DNA from: Trichosphaerium sp. ATCC 40318
Taxonomy: Eukaryota; Discosea; Flabellinia; Trichosidae
NCBI GenBank assembly: GCA_038496445.1
Contig: JALMLS010000088.1
Span: 1-23,967, forward strand
Direction: 5' to 3'
DNA: 23,967 nucleotides
Shown: in pieces, positions 1-11,500 of the stretch
Numbering within the stretch: position 1 is the stretch's first letter
How the letters are laid out: every line of letters begins with the position of its first letter
Program-made: the position numbers and the translations under genes
Notes under the pieces: generated by a model
Seen by the model: only the letters and a program-made list of their open reading frames with translations
What the model was told of the DNA's origin: nothing
Databases searched by the model: none

Positions 1-65
1 AGTACACGTGTCATTTGGCAAGAAAAAGCATACATGTAAAACGACGTGAAAAATTTTTTGTTTAC

Positions 66-1086
66 CTGGTAGTGCCATTCCCAATGCCTCGATGGCTGTT
101 GCCATTGTGTTAGCTGTAAACATACCACCACATGAACCTTTAGAAAATGTCTTAGCTTTGTATCTAAGACTCAAAATGTACCAGAACCGGGAAGAGCGCA
201 CTTTTCTATTTTGTGTAGCTCTTCAATATCAATCAATCCACCACCATACTTTCCAATGGCCTCCATTACATCCTTTATACTGTTAACAGTTAACAAAGAG
301 ATGTAAAGGATACCATGATATCCATTTCAACTTCACCACATTTTCCTGGGAGAATAGATCCGCCATACAAAGTAATACCTACATGAAGGATTAGATATTT
401 TCGAACTTTGAGAAAAAGAGCGGAGGATTGAGTTGTCGCCTACCTATTAAATTGTGACGAGCTAGTGGCATGAGAGCTCCAGGAAGTGTTTTATCACAAC
501 CACCTAATGTGATAATACCATCGGCCATGTAACCCTATAACTATGAGTAACAAAAAAAAAGGAGAACAGATTTTACAAAAAAACACGAAACTTTGTATTA
601 ACATCTACCTTGTGCATAATTTCTATCGAATCAGCTATCCAATCCCTAGAAACAAGCGAGTATCTCATACCAGATGTACTAGTACGATAAATAAGCGTTT
701 TAGGACCCACAACTGACAAAACAAAAAATCGTGACGAAAAGTTTTTTTCCTATCTCGCTCTCTTTCTCTTCGTTACAAGCCCTCAGCGCGTACCCGTTCG
801 TTACACCGTCTGAAATAACAGGAGTACCTGCTACAAATCCTTTACCACCCAATTCATCGATGTACTGTATGATAATATCGCTAAGATCACGGAATTTGTT
901 GTTACAAGGCAATATGTTACTGTATGGTTGGCCAACCGTTATTACAGGTTTAGACCAATCTCCTTTATCATCTTTCCACCCTGCTGCGCGTAAATGAGAC
1001 CTTGCGCCTGCTTTCTTCACCCACAGGCCTTGGTCCTTGTCATTGCCTGTCAACTCGTAGCTTTCGTTCTTATAAGCCCTTTCCAT
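66..1086 (-). CDS. ilvD: Dihydroxy-acid dehydratase (IlvD/EDD family), 5' part, six exons visible
   Basis: Dehydrates dihydroxy-acids to 2-keto acids, the third step of valine/isoleucine synthesis, normally in mitochondria or plastids. Exons read on the minus strand: 1086-794, 678-609, 534-444, 378-314, 272-182 and 137-66; the next donor (GT at 65-64) opens an intron that leaves the window. The spliced protein shows [44 protein letters not shown] and [20 protein letters not shown], in the family order. All three cysteines that ligate the Fe-S cluster in [2Fe-2S]-type members are present (PCN, GGCDK, SCGG). The ATG at 1086 is the first good start. An upstream exon ending near 1175 (CACCAG before GTATGT) could carry a targeting peptide, but I see no convincing start for it. 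Introns are about 35-115 nt. A sugar-acid dehydratase of the same family is the main alternative. Confidence 0.92.
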
Positions 1087-1427
1087 AAAGAGAGAACGCT
1101 AGTAAGTGGAGACTATCAGCGAACAACGAGTAATACTATTACAACGTTTTTTTAAAACAAAGCAATTAACATACCTGGTGAACACAGTGAAGCTCTACAC
1201 AGTACTGTATCTGTAACGTCAGAGTTCCTTTTCGCACGAAGTCGGGCTTAGGAGTCGCGTTTAAGTTTTGACTCGTTGAATTGTAAGCTTTTGTCAAAAC
1301 AGTGTCATTCTTGTTGTAGAAGCTTACAGAGGCTCTGTTGAGACTATCTCTGCCGTGAGTTTATAAATTGTAGTGATGCTTCTTGGCCTTGGCGCAAAAC
1401 AATGCGTAGCGCGCCGAGCTACTAGCT
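1087..1427. promoter_or_regulatory. Shared divergent 5' region
   Basis: These 341 bp separate the divergent starts of the dehydratase (minus) and the kelch-like gene (plus). They must hold both promoters and leader sequences. A splice-donor-like CAG/GTATGT on the minus strand near 1175 suggests an untranslated or targeting-peptide exon for the dehydratase. No clear TATA box stands out. Confidence 0.4.
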
Positions 1428-3998
1428 ATGCATCGTCTGTGCGTGGAGACAATAATGAAACACGACAGGTATTTATTTAGCACAACTGGCGTAAATAACC
1501 CTTCCTAGTCCTTAAATACAACTAAATTTCGCCGAAAAGGTGTATTATTGAGGTAAACTACATTTTGAGAAATCTATCCAACCTTTTTCACAGCAAAGTG
1601 GTTCAATCGCGTTTCTACGCAAAGGAGGCAAACACACTAGAGCAGTTGGGTCCTGGACTTTTTAGACAGAACATCAAAGCATGGAACGACATGGAAAGGG
1701 AGTTTGTAAAGAGGTAACGCAACTGGCAACGCTTAAAACCCGATTTTAATCGATTATCTCTTTACAACCCTTTTAACACGCGTAGGCTTCCAGAATCCGA
1801 CTTGAAACAAATACTTAGCATCACAGGAGGTGATAAAAACTCTTTAAAAGTTTCTAGTATGCTTAAACTCATGACAAGCGTTTCATTCGATCCCAGATAC
1901 ACCTATGAGTGCGTAACATGAACCCTCACACCGTGATGAGTAATGTCACAACAGGTTTACAAAAATGGGCGAAATCGGACCTACTAGTGCTCGACACCCA
2001 ACGCCACATGAACAAGCGAATCCTGGTATGGGTACAAAAACACCTGTACGTGTTTTTTGCATAAAAGAAAACCCACAAACCGTGTTACACTCGAACAATC
2101 ATTTATCCCAAAAAAAAAAAAAGAAAAATAATTACGTACTTACTTTGAAACAAATAGCTGGTTTGGTTTGATCGGCCAAGAGATATGCAAAAAGATGCAT
2201 CTGAATTTCAAGCATGTCTATTCATCATTACACAATATGCACGATACTGGGTAAGCGACAAGGAATTCAATTACACTTTTTTTTTTCTGATTTTTTTTTT
2301 TCTCTTTTTAGAGGCTTAACCTTGATTCTGGGTTAATGGACTGGCGTGATATTCCACGTAGAATGCCTACATTTGATGTTGTACAAGTAAGTTTAATATA
2401 ACTAATCAATTGCATCATCACCTTATCCCTCTTCATGATTTCAAAGAGTAACTCTTTTTTTTCTCTTGTGATAGGCTATACAATTTCGTCATATGCATGT
2501 GTTAATGACTAAGAAAAATGTTGGTTGGTTTAGAAGAAAATACAAATACGGTCTATCATTTGTTGATAAACGTACGTCCAAGACAGTTCACTATTGTGAA
2601 GGAACAAAAAACCATCATCATTTAAAGCGATGTTTCACTTAACTTTACAACTCGACGAGGTCGTTTAATTAACTCTTCTTTTATATAGTTGGTAAATTCT
2701 ATGAAATGAATAAGTGGGGTTCCCAGATTCCTTACAGGAATGCGACTATATGCGCAACAGAAGATAATATCCTTTGTTTCGGACATGACTTAGATAATCC
2801 AAATTGCGAGCATCTAGGTATGGCTTACTGGGATTTTGGTGTATGGAGGTAAGTTCGAACAAACGCAACAAGTGCTTTGTGTTAACATTATATATAGACC
2901 ATTTAGAAGCAGGTGGAGAAAGATTGAACCTAAAGGCGATGTACGTTTTATGCAAATCGCATAAACTTTTTGATTGTTTTTTTTTGGTGTGCTTATGTTG
3001 CTCTTTTAGATACCACCTATGACAGTTCACCAACCTGTTGTTGCTGTCAGTGAAAACCAAAGACATGTGTATGTAAACATTGTACACTGTGGTAATTTTA
3101 ACACATATGTACTTGACACAAGTACGTCTCATCTCCCTGTCCCTCTTTCCCATTTAGTTGTTAATGTGTTACCTTTCTAGGGGATTGGACATGGACAAGG
3201 ATTGCTCCTCGTCTTCCTAGACCACCACTAATGCATGGCGCTCGTGCAATAATATGGGATAAGAGATTAATCCTCACTCAAGGTTTGTGTTCAAAGAGAA
3301 ATTTTTCATGAAGTTAACTTTGAAATAGGAAGACAAGTATCCGGTTCTAATCCAATTGAGAGTAAAAGCCACTTTAGATTCAGAAAAAAAAGTCAAAATG
3401 CTCTTCACTTTAAACATAATAATCAGACAGTTATGTCTGGTATGTTAAGCTCTAAATGGGCTGAAACTTATGTACTTGACTTGAGTAAGTACTTTAGTTT
3501 TTTCTTTTCTTTTCTGACCCTCTTTGTAGCTACAGAAAGATGGGTTATTCCTGAAACTTCTATACAATGCATAGGCGAAGCATTGCCACCAACAGAGTGT
3601 ATGACTTTCATCCAAACAAAGTGTAAAAGCTAATTTTTTTGTTTAGACAAACTGCGCCATTCTCATGGTACTTTGGCTCTTACTGATGATATGACAGTAC
3701 ATCCTGGACTTTATATTGTAGGAGGTATTGATTCTGCTGGTGATGAAGTTAGAGATATCTGGCGTATGGAGCAGACAGACTTAGGACCAATAGAGAGTAT
3801 GTCAAATAACTTTGTTTGTTTTGTTTAACAACTTTGCTAACTTCATTTTTTAAAGACCCAGATGAACATCCACCTTTGGGTTTCCCAAGAACAAGGGAGG
3901 CGCCGAGTCAGGTACCTCCTGCTTGGGTTGATTTTAAGAGAATGATGGAAGAAAGATTCCCTAAATCCAAGAAATGGCTACCAAGCGATCCTTTGTAA
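1428..3998 (+). CDS. Kelch-repeat-like beta-propeller protein, multi-exon
   Basis: A gene of about 14 exons. Blade-like segments follow the kelch pattern: AETYVLDLTTERWVIP and NTYVLDTRDWTWTRIAPRLP, each with a hydrophobic strand, a W about six residues on and a pre-blade proline loop, then a glycine pair (LYIVGGIDSAGDE). Exons join in phase across short introns: 1428-1468, 1594-1713, 1786-1908, 1955-2025, then about 2181-2250, 2314-2386, 2475 onward and so on to the last exon, which begins near 3857 and ends with TAA at 3996-3998. The N-terminal 150 residues are not recognisable and include the long run of LPESDLKQILSITGG, faintly F-box-like, so an F-box/kelch ubiquitin-ligase adaptor is possible but unproven. 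The first exons could belong to a separate small gene because the intron around 2026-2180 is the longest and least certain. Confidence 0.7.
3623..3646 (+). other. 24-nt intron in the kelch-like gene
   Basis: GTAAAAGC...TTTAG, 24 nt, carries an in-frame TAA. Removing it joins ACA AAG T to AC AAA CTG and keeps the propeller frame open on both sides. Among the shortest plausible spliceosomal introns; other introns in this window are mostly 30-75 nt. Confidence 0.7.
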
Positions 3999-4006
3999 AA
4001 AACAAA

Positions 4007-4012
4007 AATAAA
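4007..4012 (+). terminator. Poly(A) signal of the kelch-like gene
   Basis: AATAAA lies 9 bp after the TAA stop at 3996-3998, in an A-rich stretch. The next gene begins at 4148 on the same strand. Confidence 0.45.
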
Positions 4013-4147
4013 AGAAATCTGCTGACTTAATTGACGATTTATGCTAAGTGATGGCGCACAAATTGTAATAAAACGTCCGAACTGTCTATCCACCGCCTCA
4101 TTAGAGGTATTTAACGCTGTTACTAAATTAACTGATTATAAATAAGA

Positions 4148-5584
4148 ATGTCTCGCCCAATTCCAATTGTCTGCGTGACAGGCGCTTCTGGGTGCGTAGT
4201 AACATCCGTTAAAACCGTTTAAGAATGTAACACTATATTTTACAGTTATATTGGCTCTCATGTCGTAGATCTACTCCTATCTCAAGGCTACAGAGTGCGA
4301 GGGACTGTGAGAAGTGTTAAAAACGAAAATAAAGTCAAGCACTTGGCAAAATACACAACATTGGAACTTTTTGAGGCTGATTTACTAAAACAGAAAAGTT
4401 TTGCGAAAGCTTTTTCAGGCAAGTCTTTTGGGAAATAAGGAAAACCCAAATTTCGCTCTAACACTTTTTGTAGGTTGTACCTACGTCATACATGTTGCTT
4501 CACCTTTTCAATTACTTGTCAGTGACCCTCAGAAAGAGCTTGTTGATCCTGCAGTTAACGCACGTGTCATTTGAGTTGAAAAAACAAAAACGCCTCTATA
4601 AAGCCAATGTTTGCTCACCTTAGATTGTTTAGGGAACAGTAAACGTGTTGACAGCAGCTAGAGACGCCGGTGTATCCAGAGTAGTGTTAACATCATCTAT
4701 CGCTGCAGTTGAAGGCAACAAACTCAATATCTGTATTTTGACAAAACTCACATTGGACTTAGGACTACACGGAAGAATGTCAAAACCTGGTGTTGTGCTT
4801 TCAGAGAAAGATTGGAACGCAACCTCTTCGCTTACAAAGGACCCTTACGCGTTCAGTAAGATTCAACTAGCTAGATGCTTATCGATTAACACGGTGTAGG
4901 CAAAGTAGAGGCTGAAAAAGCCGCTTGGGCATTTGTAAAAGCAAATCCTAGTCTAGAATTGGCTGTTATCAATCCTGGGTGCGTTAGTATTGAGTGTATG
5001 CGTTCTTATTTTATTTTGTAGATTCGTGATTGGACCATCTTTGTCAGCAAGAGAGGACGCAACTAGTATGAAACTTGTTAAAACTTGGGTTGGTGGCATG
5101 TTTGCAAAGAGAGGTACCCTTTCGTTTTTGTTTTACGCGTGAAACTCACATAGCTTAAAGGTGCTCCCCATGGGTATATACCAAGCGTGGATGTAAGAGA
5201 TGTGGCACTGGGCCATATACGGGCAATGATACAGCCAAATGCTAAAGGTGCGCTTAACACTCAACTAGTCTGAGACAGTGGTTGATAACGCAAAATTGCT
5301 TGTTTACTGAAGTATTAGATAAACGCTTTCTTTTCACAGCTACGCGCAAACCGTATTCTTTCCTTGAGCTATTCGATATGATTAGTAGCGAGTACCCACA
5401 ATTTCCATTACCACGTACATTATCAAAGCGTAAACCAAAACGTAAAACGTACCCACCAATTGCAGATAACTCTAGAGCTACTGATATACTACGTATACAT
5501 TTTATACCTATAGATGAATCTATACGTGATATGGTGAGAGATATGATACAAAAGAGATTGATTAATCTAAACTCTAACTTGTAA
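4148..5584 (+). CDS. NAD(P)-dependent epimerase/reductase, dihydroflavonol-reductase-like extended SDR
   Basis: Oxidoreductase with a Rossmann fold, probably cytosolic; substrate unknown. The N-terminus reads VCVTGASGYIGSHVVDLL, the TGxxGxxG dinucleotide motif, split by an intron after ASG. Then come CTYVIHVASPFQL, GTVNVLTAARDAGVSRVV and LTSSIAAV (catalytic Ser region), and DPYAFSKVEAEKAAW holds the YxxxK pair, with an intron inside the Ser codon. NPGFVIGPSLS follows. The C-terminal part (about 80 residues from KPYSFLELF to the TAA at 5582-5584) is in the last exon. Two introns appear to use GC donors: near 4421 (GCAAGT) and near 4560 (GCACGT). The region 4715-4745 is read through; splicing its GT..AG would create a stop. 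AATAAA overlaps the stop region at 5586. Confidence 0.85.
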
Positions 5585-5585
5585 T

Positions 5586-5629
5586 AATAAAACTTAACTA
5601 CCATTAAGTTTTACATCAGGTTTTTTATT
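5586..5629. terminator. Convergent 3' region with perfect hairpin and two poly(A) signals
   Basis: Between the convergent stops at 5584 (plus) and 5668 (minus) lies a perfect 10-bp inverted repeat, TAAAACTTAA at 5588-5597 and TTAAGTTTTA at 5604-5613, with a 6-nt loop CTACCA. AATAAA occurs on the plus strand at 5586-5591 and on the minus strand at 5629-5624. The symmetrical layout suggests a bidirectional 3'-end signal, which is an inference. Confidence 0.5.
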
Positions 5630-5667
5630 TACAGCCTGGCAGTAAGTACAGTTTTTCTCACTATTTT

Positions 5668-8174
5668 CTACAAAAACTCTTTTAGCTTATCATTATGTGA
5701 TGCCATGTACTGCAACAATACCAAGGATACAATAGCGAAAGCCATTACTACGCCTGCGACAATTAAAGCGCATGATTGGCTCACAACGCCCTAAAGAGTA
5801 AAATTAGAACCCAAAACAAGAAAATTTAATTTATTTAGCGTACCTCGTTTCTCACATAATTCTGTTTTTTGGCTTTTGCTTTTTCTCTTGCTTGTTTGTT
5901 TCTTAATTTTTTCATCTTTTTCCGATTCTTTCGCCTTTAAAGGTATATTAGTAATAGCTCAGTGCAAAAAAGTAACCAAGGACACAAGGAAAAAACAGAA
6001 GTTGAAAAAAGAGAAGAAAAACAAACATTTGCATGCCTGAGCCTTGCTGCAGAAACAACAGCCTTATCCTTCTTTTCTTTTGTTGCTTGCGGAGTAGTAG
6101 GCGACTGAGCCTTTTTGACTGTTTTTCCTTGACGCTGACGCAATATACTATAGTCAGTGCTAGTTGTCTAAAAACCAAAGTTCAGTATTAAACGTTGAGT
6201 TATGTTACTTTACCTTGCCGCTCACTGTGGCAGTATTTGATGAAACTTTCGCCTTTACATCTTGCTGCTTCGGTTTTTGAACAGAAACTTTCTTGACACC
6301 CTTTTCTTCTGGTTTTGTTCGTTTAACCAAAGTCCAGCCTTCTTCAACCTGTTCTTGAGGTTGAATCACTTCAGTACTTTGTACTTGTTCTTTAGATACA
6401 TCATCGGGCTCAACAACACTCTCGTCAGCAGCCGGAGCAACAATTTCGTTTTGATCCTTTGTGGGTTGTGACTCCGACTTTGTTTCCTCTGTTGGTGTTA
6501 CTTTAGGTGGTTCTATCTTTGGAACAAGCTTCGGTTGTGGTTTTGTTTGTTTTTTAACTACTGGCCGTTTTGGTGCTGCAACTAGGATAACTGAGCAAGT
6601 GTCTTATGAACTATTACATACCTGTTTTTGCTGGGGTCTTTTTAATAGTTGTAGCCTTTACTGGTTTCTGAGAAATTTGCTTCTTTGTTTTTTGTGTTCT
6701 TGCAGCGATTTTACGTCTCTTCTCAGCTGTTGTCAACGGTGATACATTTTTGAAGTCATACACAAATACAGCGTCATTATCGTTAACACATGCGAGATAA
6801 GAATCGTTAGTAGCCAAGAAGACAGTGGAAGATCGTGAGCGTGTTGGTATGGTGTACAAAGTCTTTGATGATTCAAGAGAATAAACTAAAACATCTTGTG
6901 AGTTTCACGCTTTGTGTGTTGGACTAAGTCTATTAAACCTAGTTTATACGCACCAGAAGTACCACCAGATTCTAGACCACATATGGCAAGTAACTCATCG
7001 GCATTAACAAGAGATATAAATTCAGATTCAGGTAAGTTTCGGAATTCTTTTGTAATCTTGGCTTTGCCATTAGAATAAAGGAACGTCTTTACAACGCCAT
7101 CGAAGTTTACAGTGGCAAAGGAAATGTCTCCATCATCCACTTTCTAAGAAGAAAGACGCCTTAGTGTTTGATATACGAAATAAAGCGTACCAGAAGAACG
7201 AGGTTATCCATGCGGCAATCTTCTTCTGTGTCCTCAATGTCACAGATGATGTCCTTAGATTTCAAATTCCTTTCCATTTATTAGATTACTGTTCGCCTGA
7301 TTTTTGAACAAAGCACTAATGCTGTATGTACCAAAATTGAATGAATCCTTCATTATAGCATGCAATCAATACATTTCCAACAGCGAGTAAATGCATCTCA
7401 TCAGTTTCATCTCCAGCAAGTTTTCTCTCGCACGTCTTGTCTAGTTTATAGTAGTTAGGATCAACAGTACTAGGAACATAAACTAGTTAACGTACTACGT
7501 AGAGAGAAGATATTTATATGTCCATCAGCACTCGAACCTTAGATTTTCAATGAAAATAGTTTCACAGAAGTAAAACTTGTCGTGTCACTCAAAAAAAAAC
7601 CATGTTCATTTTGACACGTCACGTTTTCATACCACTTGCTAAATATTCATCATTGGTTGCTATTGTATTTATTGGAAAGTCATGAGCACTCGCAAAAGTG
7701 TGAAGCGATGCTGCCTTCTCAGTTGAAACGTCAACAATTCTGTAACGGATTTTTAGATTTTTGGGTTGTATTTGATGTTAAACGCAGCTAGCTCCTTTTA
7801 CCTCATGTTTGATGCGTCATCACCTAACTGCTGTTACATGGTGACGTGTCATTAATAGACATACCTGTGTATAGCTTGTTATCTGCTACATGAAGTGCTC
7901 CGATAGGAGATTGATGGAGGTGAACAGTCTCTGTTTAAATATGCCCTTAGTAGTTGTTTTATGCACTATACGGTACTTACCTGACTCGCTGGTTGTCAAA
8001 TCGTGAATTAATAGCTTACCGCTAACAAACCCTACGTATAATTTACCTAATGCTATTAGCGACGTCTGTGGTACCTATGGTTCGCGTACCGGAAGCCAAT
8101 TTGACGGTTGTAACTTCTTCTGAACATTGCTGTTGAAAACCATTCTTGTAGTTACCAAACGTCCAATTATCCAT
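5668..8174 (-). CDS. WD40-like propeller protein with charged linker and C-terminal membrane helix
   Basis: Starts MDNWTFGNYKNGF at 8174. Many short exons carry propeller-like strands: LIALGKLYVGFVSGKLLIHD, NTIATNDEYLAS followed by ADGHINIFSL, HLLAVGNVLIACYNEGFIQF, and VFLATNDSYLACVNDNDAVFVYDF. Blades end in about 20 residues with loose WD character. A long K/P/E-rich linker follows (exons about 6590-6230, 6166-6035), then the basic stretch RNKQAREKAKAKKQNYVRNE and one hydrophobic helix, CALIVAGVVMAFAIVSLVLL, nine to fourteen residues from the TAG at 5670-5668. This architecture, an N-terminal cytosolic propeller with a C-terminal anchor, resembles Sec12/PREB-type ER proteins, but I see no diagnostic motif. 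The intron before the basic exon seems to start with GC (GCATGC, near 6035), in phase. The gene is divergent from the alkaline phosphatase gene, now 10.7 kb away because of the retrotransposon. Confidence 0.7.
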
Positions 8175-8279
8175 CTTAGACCACTACTACGCAGATTTGT
8201 TTACGAAATTTGATGAGTGTCAACTAATAGTGCACGTTAAGATTGAAACAAAACTACGCTTGTGACGCTAACCTGATCT
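8175..8279. promoter_or_regulatory. Left half of a divergent promoter split by a retrotransposon
   Basis: The 105 bp upstream of the WD40-like start end in CTGATCT (8273-8279), which is repeated at 18794-18800. With the 68 bp on the far side (18801-18868) this formed an intergenic region of roughly 170 bp shared with the alkaline phosphatase gene before the insertion. Confidence 0.55.
8273..8279. repeat. Target-site duplication, left copy (CTGATCT)
   Basis: CTGATCT flanks the 3' end of the retrotransposon here and its 5' end at 18794-18800. The 7-bp direct repeat defines the element limits and fits target-primed reverse transcription. The exact edge is ambiguous by one T. Confidence 0.8.
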
Positions 8280-8503
8280 TTACTTTACTTTACTTTTATT
8301 CCGGTCAAGTTTCTTATTGACGGTTCTTTGCAAGTATGTTTTACAACGTATTTGTCTTCCCATCATCTTCCCCTTGTCGCCAGGGCCCCTATTCGGGGAC
8401 TCACATAAAGTTAGCCCATGAAAGATCATCGACCAAGGTAAACCAGACTGTGTAGAATACCTGCCCAGCTCGGACCGCGCACTAGCTTCGTATGGTTGCG
8501 TCG
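8280..8503 (-). repeat. Retrotransposon 3' region: G-rich hairpin and TAAAG tail
   Basis: About 220 nt after the ORF2 stop. The RNA-sense strand has CCCC-GAATA-GGGG (8398-8386), a small stem-loop with a five-base loop, and ends in about three to four GTAAA repeats (8300-8280) instead of poly(A). In several LINE families a 3' stem-loop and microsatellite tail are what the element's own reverse transcriptase recognises; that role here is an inference. Confidence 0.6.
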
Positions 8504-11500
8504 CTAGTCTGTGTTAGTGTTAGTAAGGGTTTTATATTTTTCATGGAAGAGGCTGTTTCTTTTATCGTAGATGCGCTTGTGTCCGTTGACTATAAGGAGT
8601 TGTAGTTGTTTGAGTTTGTCTTTGGTGTATTTTTGGTCATATCCTGCGTATGTGCATGCGTTTATGGTAACGTTTGCTATGTACGCTCCTGTGTATGTTT
8701 CTTTAGAATATTTGGTTTTCTTTGCTTTTTTGTTTTTTCTTGTTTTGGTTTTACGTAGGTTCTTCTTGATGAATTTATTGATCTCTTTTGCGTTTTCTGT
8801 TCTGATGTCATTGGTGGCTTTGCAGTGGTTTATTATGTGGTTGGTATCTTCTTTAGGGTGTCCGCAGAGTATGCAGCTAGGTTCTTTGTATTTCTCGTTG
8901 AATTCTGCCGTGTTGTGTGGGCCTGTGGCTTTGTTTAGTGCGTATCTCCCACTAAGGTTATTATTTCTTAGTTTGAATTGGAAGCACGCGACTGTGTCCA
9001 TAAGTGGAATCTTATCGTATACTATTTGGTTGGATATCTTGTGGCTAATTTGGTTTAGGTAGGGGTATTTCCGTTCCATGTCTCTTTCGTGTTCACAATT
9101 GGTGGCTTCTTTGATGTATTTCCTGACATTCCCTTCGATGATTTTGTTTTCGTGGTTGTATAGCGTGTATTTAAAAGCTACTCTTCTTTTCGGCATGTTT
9201 GGTTTGTTTAGTAACGTTCCCTCTTTGGCTAAGGTATCTGCCTCCTCGTTACCATCCAGAATCCACTCTATGTTTTTCCCAAACTGTTTTTCGAGGTTTT
9301 TGAGTTCTTTGTTGAGTAATTTGAGTTTTTTCGGTTTGTTTGCGTATTTAGCTTGTTTTTCTTTGACATGGCTAGGTACTTTCCACAGTTTAGTGTATGC
9401 CTTATTTTTGTTTCTTTGGGCTATTGTTTGGGTTATTTCTATGATGAGTGATGCGTTGTATGCGTTTATTCTTTGTGAGTGTTTCCATTTATTCCAGTTT
9501 TCTATAGCCGTGATGACATATTTGGAGTCGGTGAAGAGGTTGATGTTAGAGGTTGTGTGTGTGTTTTTGAGTGCCCATAGTACTGCCTCCAATTCGGCAG
9601 CATCTACAGTGTTACCTGAGATGCATGGGCATGCAGCATTGGATGGGGAGTTCTTCTCGAAGTATACTCCGAATCCTGCTGTGTCATTGTTCTCCATTTT
9701 GGAGCCATCTGTCCATACATTCAGTGTTTTCTTCGGTTCTATGGGTGGTTCCCATTCTGCGTATAGCTCGTAGTCTTTGAAGAGTTTTGTTTTGAGATGT
9801 GGTTTGATATCTCCGCCTTCGTTGGATAGGAGCGTTTGGAGTTGGTTAACATATGTAGGTATGATGTGTTGTACCAGCTTTGAGCTGGGTCTGATTTTGT
9901 TTTGTGTTACTATGTCTGACCATTTTGTTTTATTGCTCATGCCCAGTCGTGTTAGTAGTTTGTTTCCCTTTCTGGTGACATTGTTTAGCACTGTTCTGTC
10001 TTCAGCGTTAGTTGATACGCAATTTATTTTTAGTTCTTGTAGTGTTTTGGTATAGGTGGTTATTCTGTCATCTTCGGGTTCTCTGACAGCTAGTAGTGGT
10101 ATAGACGTGAGGCCTTCAGTGTACTTTCCTCTACCCATTTTGTTTAGATATGTGTTGTCTTCAAGTCTTTGATTTGTGGTTATGGCAGCGAGGCTTGCTG
10201 TGGGTGCGTTGATAGCGAAGATGTGTGTGGTGGCTATAAAGCTTGTGCGGTTGGTGGTTTTTGGGGGGATGATGCCGAGTCCTCCTTTATCTGTACGTAA
10301 CCATAACTGCGCTTGTTTCGTGTAGTAGGTGGTGGGTATTGAGTAGAGGATTGCTTTGGCTAGCCTGTTTCTTAGTAGGTATGTCTGTTTTGTTGGTATG
10401 ATATAGAAGTTGCAGTGGAATTGGTACGCTGGGTTTATTATGTTGTTCACTATGTCGATACGGGCTTGTAGGGGCATGCGTTTGTTTCTGATGATGCTCA
10501 GTCCTCTGTCGAAGTTTTTGATCGCCACGTTTTGGTCTCTGGTCCAGTCTAGTTGTGTATTTATGTGTATTCCCAAGTATCTGTACATTTTCTTGTTTCC
10601 TACGTTTTCTATTGTGATTTCTTTGCTGTCGTGTAGGAAGGTGATGGGTTCTTCAGTGTCGATGCCGGTCATGTACTTGGTTTTTTTGAGATTGACGGAT
10701 ATGCCATTATGTTTGGAGAAGTCAAGAAATAGCTTTAGCATCTGTTTTAAGTTTTCTTTAGACTTAGATATGAAGACTAAGTCGTCACAGTATGCTAGTA
10801 GGGGTATATGTAGGTTTTGGTTATTTTTGAATCTGTATCCGTTGGTGTTTAGTTTGATGTATTCGATTATGGGATTAAGCACGATAATGAATAGTAGTGG
10901 CGAGAGGACATCTCCTTGGCGTACGCCATTCTTGATGTCAAATTGTTCAGAGAGCCCATTGTTAGTGAGTATTTTGGCTTTTCCACTGAGAAAGGTTTCT
11001 TCTATTGCTTTAATAAATGGTTCAGGTACTCCGTAGTATGTTAGTGTTTGTCTAATGCTCCAGTGTTCTATACTGTCGAACGCTTTGGATATGTCGACGA
11101 AGGTTAGGTGTATATTTTTGGATTTGTATTCTAATTTGTTATCTTCGAGTATATTTGTGAGGTTGATGACATGTCCTATTGTAGACTTGTTTTTCCTGAA
11201 ACCATTTTGCAGTTTGGAGAGGAGATTGTTCTTTTCCATGTATTGGTAGAGCCTGTTGTGTAGTATGCGCGTGTAGATTTTGTGTTGGATGGCTAGTAGC
11301 GCTATGGGTCTGTAATTCTTGGGGTTTGTTTTAGATTGGCCTTTTTTGTGGATGAGATACAGGATTGAAGTTCTCCATGCTTCTGGCGTGGTTCCTTTTT
11401 CAAAGCAGTGTTTCATAACTGTTTCTAGTATTTGGTGATATCTCGGGGATAGACTGTTGATTATTTCAGTGGTTATTTTGTCTTCGCCTGGTTGCTTGCC

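Noticed and set aside
92-286. Plus-strand 64-codon frame
   Set aside because: Opposite the conserved dehydratase exons, which match the family closely on the minus strand.
4720-4750. A 30-nt intron in the reductase gene
   Set aside because: Splicing GT..TAG here creates an in-frame TGA, whereas reading through keeps the frame open.
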